A stretch of 64,000 nt of DNA from the NCBI GenBank assembly GCA_913057905.1, contig CAJXPB010000001.1, forward strand, positions 868,001 through 932,000, in the 5' to 3' direction. Shown here piece after piece: positions 27,019 through 35,919 of this stretch. Source of the stretch: an uncultured Pseudomonadota bacterium (lineage in GTDB: Bacteria; Myxococcota_A; Bradymonadia; Bradymonadales; Bradymonadaceae). The position numbers and the translations under genes are program-made. Within the stretch, counting starts at the first letter, position 1; the number at the start of each line of letters is the position of its first letter. The notes below the pieces were generated by a model. It was given only the letters and a program-made list of their open reading frames with translations, did not search any database and had not been told where the DNA came from.

Positions 27019-27649
27019 ATGCGGAGGCATCGTTTGGCCCGACGGCAACTGTTCGAATTTGCCAATCAACGTTGGGTCCCGTCCGCATGGCGCAGATACG
27101 TCACGGACTATCTCCAATTCATGGTTGCCCATGGCCCCTTCGACCGTCTCCAAGAACTGGTGGCTCGCCTCGCCCGTGAAACTGACGCGCCGATCGTCGA
27201 CCTCTGTTCCGGAAGCGGAGGACCTCGGGGGACCGAGGACGATCATCAACGGACTACACAACTTTCGCCCCGACACCGCCCGCGCCATTCTGGCGGACGC
27301 CGTCGACCAACAGACCCCAATCGGCGTCTTTGAAATCATGGACCGACGCCCCGTCACCTTGCTGCCGTTGGTCTTCGTCCCCCTGTTCGTCCTGCTGTTG
27401 ACCCCCTTCGTACGCCCGTTTCGATGGGGCAGACTCTTCTGGACCTACCTCGTCCCGGTCATCCCGTTGATTGTCTTCTGGGATGGCCTCGTCTCGGCTT
27501 TGCGAACCTATTCCCCCGATGAGCTCCAAGAGCTCGTCCATGACCTCGATGGTTTTGAGTGGGAGATAGATTCGACTCCCGCCTCCGACACCGGCCCCGC
27601 TCGCATCACCTATCTGATCGGCCGACCATACGATAAAGACAGACCCTAA
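27019..27649 (+). pseudogene. SAM-dependent methyltransferase, internally deleted and frameshifted
   Basis: Frame 1 from ATG 27019 encodes MRRHRLARRQLFEFANQRW and the SAM-binding motif PIVDLCSGSGGP. After about 27225 the matching sequence is in frame 2 (GPRTIINGLHNFRPDTARAI, then TPIGVFEIMDRRP, hydrophobic helices and a stop at 27647-27649). Around 60 residues expected between the SAM motif and the Asn-Gly-Leu-His motif, including motif II/III, are absent, and the frame is lost. This is the second gene in 5 kb with the same type of lesion. A product of the 3' half alone is conceivable but would lack cofactor binding. Confidence 0.7.
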
Positions 27650-27665
27650 CCACACTGGAAACGCC

Positions 27666-28010
27666 ATGAGCGATGCACACGATGACACTTCGCCAGACTT
27701 GACGTGGTACCACTACCTGGCCGCCCTGCTCGCCGGAATGTTTTTGGTCAACGCCGTCCCTCACTTTGTAAACGGAGTCAGCGGCCAGCCCTTTCCGTCG
27801 CCCTTTGCCCACCCTCCCGGCCAGGGCCTTTCCCCGCCCGTCGTGAATGTCCTGTGGGGCTCCTTCAACCTTGTGGTAGGCTACCTGCTCGCTTCTTTTG
27901 CCCGTCTCCGAAACGCCGGGTTGTGGCCCCGGGTCATCGCCGCAATCGGGGGAATCGCAACAGCCTACTTTCTAGCGAGTCATTTCGGGCAGGTTTTGGC
28001 GTCCAGTTGA
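27666..28010 (+). CDS. Small membrane protein, unknown function
   Basis: 114 aa with three predicted membrane helices (YLAALLAGMFLVNAVPHFV; NVLWGSFNLVVGYLLASFA; VIAAIGGIATAYFLASHFG). The motif NAVPHFVNGVSGQPFPSPF recurs in small uncharacterised membrane proteins. It lies 16 bp after the methyltransferase remnant and 21 bp before another membrane protein, so it is probably part of a small operon. No function can be assigned. Confidence 0.75.
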   Translation: MSDAHDDTSPDLTWYHYLAALLAGMFLVNAVPHFVNGVSGQPFPSPFAHPPGQGLSPPVVNVLWGSFNLVVGYLLASFARLRNAGLWPRVIAAIGGIATAYFLASHFGQVLASS

Positions 28011-28031
28011 GCAACCTCGGAGGAACACACC

Positions 28032-28460
28032 ATGAAAACGGTACTGAAATCCATTCTCGTCCTCTTCGGGGCGCTCGTAGTCGGCGGCATCTTGAACTTC
28101 GCCATTGTGATGGGGGCCTGGCAAATTATCGCCCCACCGCCGGGCGTCGACGTGATGGACCCCGAAAGCCTCGCGCAGTCGATGCATCTGTTCGGGCCCC
28201 AGCACTTTCTCGGGCCCTTCCTGGCCCACGCCCTGGGCACGCTCGTCGCAGCGTTCCTGGCGGCACGTTTCGCCCCCACCAAACCCGGTCTTCTGGCCCT
28301 GGTCTGCGGCCTCTTCTTTCTGATCGGCGGAGTCTACAACGTCGCCGTTCTGCCCGGACCCACGTGGTTTGAAGCCTTGGACCTCATCGTAGCCTACATT
28401 CCAATGGCGTGGCTGGGGTATATGTTGGGCGGCCAGAGAGAAGCGACTCGAAACAAGTGA
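28032..28460 (+). CDS. Small membrane protein, unknown function
   Basis: 142 aa with four hydrophobic segments (LVLFGALVVGGILNFAIVMG; FLAHALGTLVAAFLAARFA; LALVCGLFFLIGGVYNVAVL; IVAYIPMAWLGYML). The ribosome site CGGAGG lies before ATG 28032. It is likely co-transcribed with the preceding membrane protein and the DUF3024 gene. Function unknown. Confidence 0.78.
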   Translation: MKTVLKSILVLFGALVVGGILNFAIVMGAWQIIAPPPGVDVMDPESLAQSMHLFGPQHFLGPFLAHALGTLVAAFLAARFAPTKPGLLALVCGLFFLIGGVYNVAVLPGPTWFEALDLIVAYIPMAWLGYMLGGQREATRNK

Positions 28461-28476
28461 CTACTGGGAGGACCCC

Positions 28477-28830
28477 ATGGCATTCAGTGAACGTGAAGAA
28501 TCGAAGGCCGATGAAATTACCGCCGAATTTATCGAACGAAGGCGCCCACCAGCCGATGTACGCGACCAACTGGACATTGCCCATCGTATCGACAGCAAGA
28601 ATCAGTCGGTACACGTCTATGAAATCCGGCCCCATTGGAAAGACGACGACGATAAGCTCGAAACGCCCGTGGCGAAGGTTACCTACGTTCGAAGCCGCGA
28701 GAAATGGAAGCTCTACTGGATTCGCGCCGACGGCGAGTGGCACCCCTACGACCCGGACGCCGAAGTGGACGAGCTGGAGGAAGCCCTCGACGTGATCGAC
28801 GAGGATGAACTGTGCTGTTTCTGGGGATAA
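28477..28830 (+). CDS. DUF3024 family protein
   Basis: 117-aa soluble acidic protein. The family pattern is visible: IRPHWKDDDDK, VAKVTYVRSREKWKLYWIRAD, GEWHPYDPDAEVDELEEALD. DUF3024 proteins are small and uncharacterised. TGGGAGG precedes ATG 28477. It is last in a four-gene row beginning with the methyltransferase remnant and converges with the membrane protein at 28837. Confidence 0.85.
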   Translation: MAFSEREESKADEITAEFIERRRPPADVRDQLDIAHRIDSKNQSVHVYEIRPHWKDDDDKLETPVAKVTYVRSREKWKLYWIRADGEWHPYDPDAEVDELEEALDVIDEDELCCFWG

Positions 28831-28836
28831 GAGGCC

Positions 28837-30246
28837 TCAATCGGCCGCTTCGGAGACGCGTTCAATGTGCCGCAGGACACGCATGTGGATGCGGTGGATG
28901 ATGCGGTTTGAAATGCTGCGCCAATATGCGGCCGGCCAAATCTCCTGGCGATACCAGGTCTTACCGACGAGTCGGGTCCCTCCATCGGCTCGCTCGTGCA
29001 ACCGGAATGCTCCGCGCTGAGAACGGAACATCGAGTCGATGTGCGGCGGCTCTATCGCTCCCCAAGGTGAGGTTTCCTCCAACGCGTGAGGCTGACGTTC
29101 GACATCGAAGGCCAATTGTCTGGGCTTATCCCACACGGTGATCGGCTCGACGAAGGCACCGGTCGAGAACTCGCAGCGACGTACCGCACCGACGCCCCGG
29201 CCGTCGATCGATGCGTCGGTCGGATACGCGATACCCGTAGAAAAGAGCCAGTCCTCCGGCGGAGGTAACTCGTCGAAGGCAACGACCTCTCGCCAGACGA
29301 CTTCAGGGGGCGCGTCGATGTCGACGGAAGATTTAACCAACAATTCGGGAGGCTCGGTGGAATCGGCTCCCTCGATGCCCATCACGAACGGCACCATTGC
29401 CAACAGGACGACGACGGCGGCGATCGATTTCGTCAGACCAAAATACGACTGCAGCAAGTAGCCAGTGATCCCTCCGACGGCCCCGAGGAGGGCTCCGATC
29501 GGTGCCGCCATGATGATGCAGACGAGTCCCTCGAGGGCGAAGACGAGCAAGAGCACGCCAAACATCACGTTGGCGAGGATCCCAATCCCCAGAGATTGTG
29601 CCCACGTTCGGTCGTGACGATACCCATACAAGATCGCCGAAGCCATGCCGAGCCAGAAGGGGAGTATGACGAATAACCCCCACCCATACGTCTCGAGCCC
29701 CTGGGTCGCAACAACGGCGGCCAACACCGCGAGTGGGACGGTCGCGACAACGGCAAACCAGGCGCTACCGGCGGCAGACTCCGGGATGAGACTCGCATCC
29801 GACGGCGAATCGCCCACGTTTCGGCGCGGACGGCCGGAAGTGGACGGAATCACGGACAGCACCAGAAAGACCACCAGGCTGGTCGGAGGCACGACCATGA
29901 ACAGGGCCCACCAGCGACTCGCCTGGAAAGTGATCAGCCTCCGAACTGTCAGCCAGATCACCAACAGCGCGAATGGGAGAGACGTCGCCGCCACTGCCAG
30001 TGCAACCTCCCCAGACACCGGTTCCTGTAACGGATGCTGAAGGAGTCCGTAGAAGGTAAAATACTGGTCGAATACCGACCACAAATCGTCATAAGAGGCG
30101 GCGGCGACGAGTCGGATGACCACGTTTTGCACCAGCAGTACCACGCCACCGGCGATCGTGTACGACCGCCGATCGATGGGCCCAGTCAACGACCACAGAG
30201 AACGGCCGATCCCACCGTCTTGCTGCTGGTCACCTCCGTCTGTCAC
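28837..30246 (-). CDS. Membrane protein fused to SRPBCC/START-like domain
   Basis: 469 aa. The first 290 residues hold about eight membrane helices. A DUF805-like opening (LTGPIDRRSYTIAGGVVLLV) is followed by further helices. The last 160 residues form a soluble SRPBCC-like fold: ELLVKSSVDIDAPPEVVWRE, VGAVRRCEFSTGAFVEPITVW, and the C-terminal helix SISNRIIHRIHMRVLRHIER. SRPBCC domains bind hydrophobic ligands in a deep cavity, so the fusion may present a lipid or similar ligand at the membrane. The actual function is unknown. Confidence 0.7.
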   Translation of the reverse strand: MTDGGDQQQDGGIGRSLWSLTGPIDRRSYTIAGGVVLLVQNVVIRLVAAASYDDLWSVFDQYFTFYGLLQHPLQEPVSGEVALAVAATSLPFALLVIWLTVRRLITFQASRWWALFMVVPPTSLVVFLVLSVIPSTSGRPRRNVGDSPSDASLIPESAAGSAWFAVVATVPLAVLAAVVATQGLETYGWGLFVILPFWLGMASAILYGYRHDRTWAQSLGIGILANVMFGVLLLVFALEGLVCIIMAAPIGALLGAVGGITGYLLQSYFGLTKSIAAVVVLLAMVPFVMGIEGADSTEPPELLVKSSVDIDAPPEVVWREVVAFDELPPPEDWLFSTGIAYPTDASIDGRGVGAVRRCEFSTGAFVEPITVWDKPRQLAFDVERQPHALEETSPWGAIEPPHIDSMFRSQRGAFRLHERADGGTRLVGKTWYRQEIWPAAYWRSISNRIIHRIHMRVLRHIERVSEAAD

Positions 30247-30359
30247 GTCTCCTCTCCCGCTCGCACGCCCTCCGTGCGACGTTCCGACATCCGCTCTGGC
30301 ATGCGGTCAATGAGGGCACCCCGCTACCGGCGTCGAGATATCGACTGAATAGACGATTC

Positions 30360-31604
30360 TCAGGGGGCCCTTTCGACGCTAAAGGACAATTCCCGACTAT
30401 CGACAGTGGCTCGAAACGGAATCGCCAATCTGTGCTCGCTCTCGTACACTACAATGATCGGATCGCCCCCAAATTCCGCATGGACGACATTACGGCCTCC
30501 CTGAAGGGATTCCAACTCGGGAAACGGGAAGGCGAGGCTTCGTTTATCGCCGCTGGCCGGGAGTCCCAGCACCCGGTCCTTGGCGTCGTAGGTCGACTCA
30601 AAGGCCTCGGTACCGAAGGTATTCTGATGGTTGTTGCGGTAGTCTCCGTACGGATATCGCTGATAGTCGCGCTGATATCCGGTCTGTGACGAGGTAACCA
30701 GCGTTTCCGGGTACATCCGTTGCCACCGCTCCCAGGTCGTCTCCACGACGGGAAGCCGCTCAAGGCTGTCGCCCATCTTTGCCCCCTTGATGCCCCGCCC
30801 CATCATCTGACTCCAGAACGTCTCCGTCGAAGGGTCGAACATCACCAGATTGGATTGAAAGAGCCGACCCGACACGCCAAATCGGATCGGCTCACCGTCG
30901 TGGCGACCGTCGAAGACGATTCCAGAGCCTGTCAGGGGACAAAAGGAGACGGAGTATTCCTGACCGTCGACTCGGTCGTTATGAATCTCGTGGTGCCAGT
31001 AGAGTTTGAGTGGATATGCGCGGGCTTGGCCGTCGATGACGACTCCGAGCACCAGGTCTTTGGCGTCGAGGTAATCGGTCTCGGGAGCGCCAACTGGGAC
31101 CATCTCCGCGGCCTTCGGTCGCTCTCGACCTGCGTAGGGTCGAGCATCGTAGTCCAGCGCCGGAATGCAGTCTTTCCCCGGACAGCCCATCTTGATTTCA
31201 TCGCAGGGAACAAGGCACCCGTCGCCTTTCCCAATGTCGCCGGGCGCATTGACGATGCGCGGGCCATCCGCCTGCCAGATCTCACTCCCGTCATAGAAGG
31301 CCGACCACGCGAACCAGAAGGAATTGAAGGCCGGCAGTTGCTGCAGCTTCTTCCCCTCAAGGGGGCCCTGGAATGCTTCACCGCGCAGGTTCCAGAGCGA
31401 ATTGGTCTGATTATCCCGCAGGACAAAGTCACCCTCCTTCGGGACCCACAATTCATTTGTTTTCACAGAGCTTGAAGGTTCCGAATCATCGGGAGCGCTC
31501 TGCGCCGACTCCGGCGTCTCGCAGCCCGTAGCCAAGCTAAACGCTACCATCAGAATCAGTGGCACCCCGACACTCCGTGCGGCCATTGTCATTGCGATCC
31601 TCAC
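30360..31604 (-). CDS. DUF3179 domain lipoprotein
   Basis: 414 aa. Signal peptide with lipobox LATGC near residue 28. DUF3179 motifs are clear: LGVVIDGQARAYPLKLYWHHE, SVSFCPLTGSGIVFDGR, FGVSGRLFQSNLVMFD and TETFWSQMMGRGIKG. An upstream Cys-rich loop (CLVPCDEIKMGCPGKDCIP) is an extra that may bind metal or form disulfides. DUF3179 proteins are secreted and uncharacterised. The gene follows the PepSY protein by 84 bp in the same direction and could be the last gene of that iron-regulated transcript. Confidence 0.82.
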   Translation of the reverse strand: MRIAMTMAARSVGVPLILMVAFSLATGCETPESAQSAPDDSEPSSSVKTNELWVPKEGDFVLRDNQTNSLWNLRGEAFQGPLEGKKLQQLPAFNSFWFAWSAFYDGSEIWQADGPRIVNAPGDIGKGDGCLVPCDEIKMGCPGKDCIPALDYDARPYAGRERPKAAEMVPVGAPETDYLDAKDLVLGVVIDGQARAYPLKLYWHHEIHNDRVDGQEYSVSFCPLTGSGIVFDGRHDGEPIRFGVSGRLFQSNLVMFDPSTETFWSQMMGRGIKGAKMGDSLERLPVVETTWERWQRMYPETLVTSSQTGYQRDYQRYPYGDYRNNHQNTFGTEAFESTYDAKDRVLGLPASGDKRSLAFPFPELESLQGGRNVVHAEFGGDPIIVVYESEHRLAIPFRATVDSRELSFSVERAP

Positions 31605-31688
31605 GTCGACCTCCTCCTGAAGTCACCGACCGTTGAAATCGATGTAAACGGAGGCCTCCGGGTTTCACGGCAAGTGTGTCGCAGTTGG

Positions 31689-33251
31689 CTAAGACGGCGC
31701 TGACTCTGCCTTCTCTCCAGCAGACGAAGCGGACCGTCCCAGCGCCCACGCACTTCCCACGAGCGCGACGCCGACGACGATCAGCCCGATGTCGACCCCG
31801 ATCACCGCCGGCACGGTCTCCGTGCTGCTAGACGTCAGTATGCCGACGACCCCCGCCGTCGAGCGGGGTGCTGTCAGAAGAGGTGTCACGCCGAACAGAA
31901 GGCCTGCTATCGAAAGCTGGACGCACCAGAAACGACGAATTTTCGACGCGAAGAAAGCTGCCACGATGCATGCCGAGAATGCGAGGTAATAGGTCAGCTC
32001 CTGGGCCCCCAGTCGCCCCGGCATATGCCAGGGAAGAAGACGACTCGCGGCGAACGACGTGGCCATCGCGACGACGATGCCGGTCCCCACGCCAGCCGTG
32101 AGTTTTTCCAACACGTGGTCGACGAAGGCATCTCGCTGTCGGCGCCGACGCGCAAACCAGACGACGATTCCGGCGAGCATCGATGCCGCGGCTGCAAGCG
32201 ACAGGAGCGCGAGCAGTAGTCGAGTCCAAAAGCCCCCGAAGTTGACGCTGTGGATCTCGGCGATCCAGCCGCGCAGCTCCGCCGCCCGGGTCTGCTGGCT
32301 CGGTCGGGCGATACGGGTCACCTCTCCAGTCGTCGGATCAAGGCGGACGATGGCATGTCCGAACCGGTCTCCCTCGACGGGGCCTTCGATGTCTGCACGC
32401 GGATTCGACCGTCTCCAGTTGCGAAACATGATCTTGTTGGCATCAAGACCCTCGACTCGATGCTCTGCAGTCTCCACGAGTGTATCCATCGAACGGTAGG
32501 TCTCTCCCGTGGAGTCCTTGTCCGAGGCTTCCGGAAGCGGGAGCCGGCCGTACATCCCAGCCTTTGCCGCCGTTCGATCCCCTCCGAAGACAGGGTCTAC
32601 GACGGCATCGACAAAGAAGGGGGCCAGTACGATGATGGCCGCACTGTAGGCAAAGAAGAGTTGAAACGGGAGAGTGGTCACGCCGATGACCTTGTGAAGG
32701 TCATTCCACCGCACCATCGGGCGGGCATCGACACGAAACTGATGGAACTGGGCGACGAGATTATGCCACTGGATGACGACGCCAGTGACGATGACGAGTA
32801 CCAGCACCAACGCGACGATTCCTGCGAAGTCATACAGTGACGGGAACCGCACGTCGTAGAAGGTATGGATGTGGAAGAAGAGCGTGCCCAGCTTCTCCCT
32901 CTGTGGAATGACCTCCCGCTCATCGGGGTCGATCCACTCCATGCGGTAGCGACCGGTCTCACCGGAAAAATACCCGACCCGGGGATAGCCGCGGTCCCCA
33001 TCGGGAAGCCAGAGTGTAAACTGCCGGGGTGGTGTCGATTCGAACGCGGCTTCTGCCACCTCTGACCAGCGCTCGTAGTCCGGGGCCGGTGCGGGCTTCT
33101 GGGCGAGTGGATCCTGCCAGGTCTCGATCTCTCCCTGGAACACGACGGCGGCCCCGGTTCCGAACATGACCGCCGCCAAGAGACCCACGATGACCCCGGC
33201 CCATGCATGGAGATCCCACGCCTTCTTGTAGTTTTCCTTGGAGATGCCCAT
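31689..33251 (-). CDS. PepSY-associated TM protein (siderophore-linked type)
   Basis: 520 aa. Starts MGISKENYKKAWDLHAWAGV, the classic entry of PepSY_TM proteins, which supports ATG 33251; frame continues upstream but without family similarity. It contains GTLFFHIHTFYDV, VVIQWHNLVAQFHQFRVDAR, RWNDLHKVIGVTTLPFQLFF and AEIHSVNFGGFWTRLLLALL, followed by several C-terminal helices. Related proteins lie with TonB-dependent receptors and some act as ferric-siderophore reductases in the inner membrane. It begins 13 bp after the upstream lipoprotein in an operon behind a Fur-box-like palindrome. Confidence 0.85.
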   Translation of the reverse strand: MGISKENYKKAWDLHAWAGVIVGLLAAVMFGTGAAVVFQGEIETWQDPLAQKPAPAPDYERWSEVAEAAFESTPPRQFTLWLPDGDRGYPRVGYFSGETGRYRMEWIDPDEREVIPQREKLGTLFFHIHTFYDVRFPSLYDFAGIVALVLVLVIVTGVVIQWHNLVAQFHQFRVDARPMVRWNDLHKVIGVTTLPFQLFFAYSAAIIVLAPFFVDAVVDPVFGGDRTAAKAGMYGRLPLPEASDKDSTGETYRSMDTLVETAEHRVEGLDANKIMFRNWRRSNPRADIEGPVEGDRFGHAIVRLDPTTGEVTRIARPSQQTRAAELRGWIAEIHSVNFGGFWTRLLLALLSLAAAASMLAGIVVWFARRRRQRDAFVDHVLEKLTAGVGTGIVVAMATSFAASRLLPWHMPGRLGAQELTYYLAFSACIVAAFFASKIRRFWCVQLSIAGLLFGVTPLLTAPRSTAGVVGILTSSSTETVPAVIGVDIGLIVVGVALVGSAWALGRSASSAGEKAESAPS

Positions 33252-33264
33252 GGGAGTGAAGGCG

Positions 33265-34479
33265 TCAATTGATCTCGACCATCTGATAGATCCAGCCGTT
33301 GCCCTCGAAGAGTTCGACGGCCTCACCTTCGACGGGGATCTCGTAGCCGGTGGTGCTTCCGTAGTCGGCCGTTGGAAGCGTAACGACCATGCGTCCATCA
33401 ATTCGAAACGCGTAGTACCCGCCGGCGATGTAGCCGATTCCCGGGACCTTCGATCCGGTCCCATCTTCGAGATCCAGCCTCCACAACTCCCAGTTTTGTG
33501 CGTACGTAATCTTGCTGGGATCTGTCTCTGAGTTAGCGTCGACCTTCTCTTCATCGAGGACAGCCGCGATTGCGACAGATCCATCGAGCATTCGCATGGC
33601 GGTTACCTGGCGGCCGCCGGTCATCTCGGTGAGGTCGCGAGTCCACGACTCGTTCAGCGTTGTGTCACCGGCGTCGATGCGTACGGCGCAGGGTGAGGGC
33701 GCGTTGGATTCGCCCTCGATGACGGGAGCGGCGGTCGGTCCAACCCAGTTCGTGAAGTAGACGTTGCCCTGGTCGTCCTTCGTTCCCACACCGAGTCCCG
33801 GACACGAGGCCTCGATGACGTTCTCGACCTCCCCGGTCTCGCCGTCGTAGACGAGGATCTTTGAGGTCTCGGCATAATCGTAGAAGTCGGGGCCCGCCCA
33901 GTAGAAGGGCTGAAAGATGTGATCCCCGCGTTTAACCATGCCGCGACGCGAGCCGGCCGTGGCCGATTTACCGTCGATTTCCACATCGATAGCATCCAGA
34001 GTTTCGGCCTCCTGGATGGTCATGTTTTTTGGATTCCACTGAACACGACCTGAATCCTCTTGCTCGAGGTAAGCGGTCGTCGGGTCGACAAAGAGGTTGC
34101 CGAACAGAGGAGCGCGCTGCACGTACTGCGAGAAATTGATCTCCCCGTCCTTGGTCAATGAGCCATCTTCAACTTGGTAGCGGGTGACCTTCGGCGAAGC
34201 CCCGCTTCCGACGAAGAACATATCCCCGACGGCCCCGATGGTCGCATTGCCCGGGTACGTCCGCGCATCGTCAAAGCTGATCTCCCCCAGTTCGAGTTCC
34301 TGGGTGTACTGTACGTAGGTCGTATTGCTGTCGTTTCCGAGAACGGTCGTCGCGATGGCAAACGACGCCTCGTCGTCGACATCCTGGCTCGGGTCATCCG
34401 CCGACGGACCACATCCGGCAGCTAAAAGCGCGAAAGATGCCCCGACGAGCGCTACTTTCTCAGCTACATGTTCCAACAT
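33265..34479 (-). CDS. DUF4374/MxcI-like beta-propeller lipoprotein
   Basis: 404 aa. Signal peptide MLEHVAEKVALVGASFALLA with lipobox LAAGC. The body looks like a propeller: SFAIATTVLGNDSNTTYVQY, VGDMFFVGSGASPKVTRYQV, ILVYDGETGEVENVIEASCP, GNVYFTNWVGPTAAPV. The pattern fits the MxcI/DUF4374 group found next to PepSY and siderophore genes, but the assignment is by resemblance. ATG 34479 is chosen because GGAGGAG lies seven bases upstream and the signal peptide begins there. It is the first gene after the palindrome at 34520. Confidence 0.72.
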   Translation of the reverse strand: MLEHVAEKVALVGASFALLAAGCGPSADDPSQDVDDEASFAIATTVLGNDSNTTYVQYTQELELGEISFDDARTYPGNATIGAVGDMFFVGSGASPKVTRYQVEDGSLTKDGEINFSQYVQRAPLFGNLFVDPTTAYLEQEDSGRVQWNPKNMTIQEAETLDAIDVEIDGKSATAGSRRGMVKRGDHIFQPFYWAGPDFYDYAETSKILVYDGETGEVENVIEASCPGLGVGTKDDQGNVYFTNWVGPTAAPVIEGESNAPSPCAVRIDAGDTTLNESWTRDLTEMTGGRQVTAMRMLDGSVAIAAVLDEEKVDANSETDPSKITYAQNWELWRLDLEDGTGSKVPGIGYIAGGYYAFRIDGRMVVTLPTADYGSTTGYEIPVEGEAVELFEGNGWIYQMVEIN

Positions 34480-34519
34480 CGAATCTCCTCCGTTCGTGCA
34501 CTCATCTCGAAATTGAAAA

Positions 34520-34540
34520 TGAAAATGAATTTCATTTCCA
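34520..34540 (-). promoter_or_regulatory. Fur-box-like 21-bp palindrome
   Basis: The bases 34520-34540 form a palindrome centred on 34530 with nine of ten pairs matching. Within it TGAAAAT-G-AATTTCA resembles the Fur 7-1-7 consensus TGATAAT-N-ATTATCA, with three mismatches. It lies 41 bp upstream of the lipoprotein start, where the promoter should be, in an AT-rich island. Iron-dependent repression of the lipoprotein/PepSY operon is the natural reading; Zur or Mur boxes look similar and cannot be excluded. Confidence 0.6.
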
Positions 34541-34627
34541 CTCACGATACGTGTAAGAGACTCGTAACTCGGCTGTCAATTGAGTCCGGTCCGGCTGGTT
34601 TGAGCTGTAGGATACGGACGTTCGCCG

Positions 34628-35365
34628 CTAACGGGTCTTGCCCTTCCAGGGAATCAGCATCGGCGTCGTCTTTCGGTATTTTTCATACGTCTCTCCAAAG
34701 TGGTCCAACAACGCCCGTTCCTCGAAAGAGATCCCGATGAAGATGTAGCCCGTCACCAAGATGGAGAAGACGAGGTGGCCCAGGGTCATGTGGGGAGTGG
34801 CCCAGAAGGCGATGAGAAACCCCAGCATCAGTGGATGTCGCACGTACTTGTAGAGCCCCGGCGTCTGAAACTCCTTGGATTCAACCTGGTCGTCGTTCCA
34901 ATACGCAGCTGCCTGGTTGAGGCCGACCAAGTGAGAATGATCGATCAAAAACGTGGAGCTGATGACGATGAGCCAGCCGACCCCAAACAAGACCCACAGA
35001 GCGACCGAGACCGTCGGGCCGGAAACCTCCCAGACGGTGGTATTCAACGGTTGCCACAACAAAAAGAGTGCGACGAACAACAAGCTGCTGACGAGAACGT
35101 AGGTGCTTCGCTCCAGCCGCTCGGGCACGAATTGGGCCCACCACTCCTTGAACCGCTGCCGCGCCATACCGCTGTGTTGAACGGCAAAGATGCCCAGCAG
35201 TGCGACATTGACTGCCAACGCCTGACCGAATGGGAGCTCCGTCTCCGGCGAATCGATCGTCCAGGGCACGGCCAAATCACCGACCCACGCGACCGCGTAG
35301 GGCATGACAGCGAGGAACAGGAGATATGAGAAAACGCCATACAAGAACCCGACGACCCGTTTCAT
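34628..35365 (-). CDS. mddA: MddA/NnrU-like membrane methyltransferase (isoprenylcysteine carboxyl methyltransferase superfamily)
   Basis: 245 aa, five to six membrane helices. Family marks are FAVQHSGMARQRFKEWWAQ, ERSTYVLVSSLLFVALFLLW, the C-terminal SAM-site motif YKYVRHPLMLGFLIAFWATP and GISFEERALLDHFGETYEKY. This combination matches methanethiol S-methyltransferases, which make dimethyl sulfide, and the related NnrU proteins. Distinguishing the two needs alignment, so the symbol is tentative. It is a single gene flanked by AT-rich DNA containing an inverted repeat TGACCG/CGGTCA near 35417-35443. Confidence 0.7.
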   Translation of the reverse strand: MKRVVGFLYGVFSYLLFLAVMPYAVAWVGDLAVPWTIDSPETELPFGQALAVNVALLGIFAVQHSGMARQRFKEWWAQFVPERLERSTYVLVSSLLFVALFLLWQPLNTTVWEVSGPTVSVALWVLFGVGWLIVISSTFLIDHSHLVGLNQAAAYWNDDQVESKEFQTPGLYKYVRHPLMLGFLIAFWATPHMTLGHLVFSILVTGYIFIGISFEERALLDHFGETYEKYRKTTPMLIPWKGKTR

Positions 35366-35478
35366 CGGAATGCCTCCATTGGTAGCGACCCGGTAGTTTC
35401 CCCAATCGCAAAAGCTGACCGCACGTTTTTACCACACGGTCATAAATCTACCGAATGAGACGCTCGCGTCAAGGAGTT

Positions 35479-35690
35479 CGGGGCCGCCAGGCCCCGCTGC
35501 CCACGGCTGGCCACGGCCGCCAATGGGTTTTTCGCCGAACTACTGAAATCTCTCAGAGATCACGGGTCGGGACGCCCGGAATCCCGGGGCCGCCAGGCCC
35601 CGCTGCCCACGGCTGGCCACGGCCGCCAATGGGTTTTTCGCCGAACCACTGAAATCTCTCAGAGATCACGGGTCGGGACGCCCGGAATCC
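35479..35690. repeat. Tandem 106-bp direct repeat with a tRNA-Pro 3'-end-like tail
   Basis: Two adjacent 106-bp units, 35479-35584 and 35585-35690, differ at one base (T at 35541, C at 35647). Each begins with the hairpin GGGGCC-GCCA-GGCCCC and ends with GTCGGGACGCCCGGA followed by ATCC. The same 15 bases form the 3' end (acceptor strand and T-arm) of the nearby tRNA-Pro on the minus strand. The recent identical duplication and the tRNA tail suggest copying from, or recombination at, the tRNA end. Confidence 0.85.
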
Positions 35691-35845
35691 GGGCGTTCCG
35701 GCTCGCGCGACAACGCCCCGCGAGCCTTGGGAGGTGGGTCGAGATTCGGTGCACGGGCCCCGCAGGCGATGCAGCGCATCGTCGAGGAGTCCGGGCCCGA
35801 AGATCGCGCCCAGATCGCAAGGCGCAGCCGCGTTGTCGCAAAGAG

Positions 35846-35919
35846 TCGGGACGCCCGGATTCGAACCGGGGACCTCTTGCTCCCGAAGCAAGCGCGCTAC
35901 CATGCTGCGCCACGTCCCG
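35846..35919 (-). tRNA. tRNA-Pro (anticodon CGG)
   Basis: The reverse strand folds into a 74-base cloverleaf: acceptor CGGGACG paired with CGTCCCG, D-stem GCGC/GCGC with loop AGCATGGTA, anticodon stem CTTGC/GCAAG with loop TTCGGGA (anticodon CGG), and T-stem CCCGG/CCGGG with loop TTCGAAT. The discriminator is A. The 3' CCA is not encoded; CTC follows. Confidence 0.95.

Noticed and set aside
35479..35690. CRISPR array
   Set aside because: Only two directly abutting 106-bp copies without unique spacers and no cas genes.
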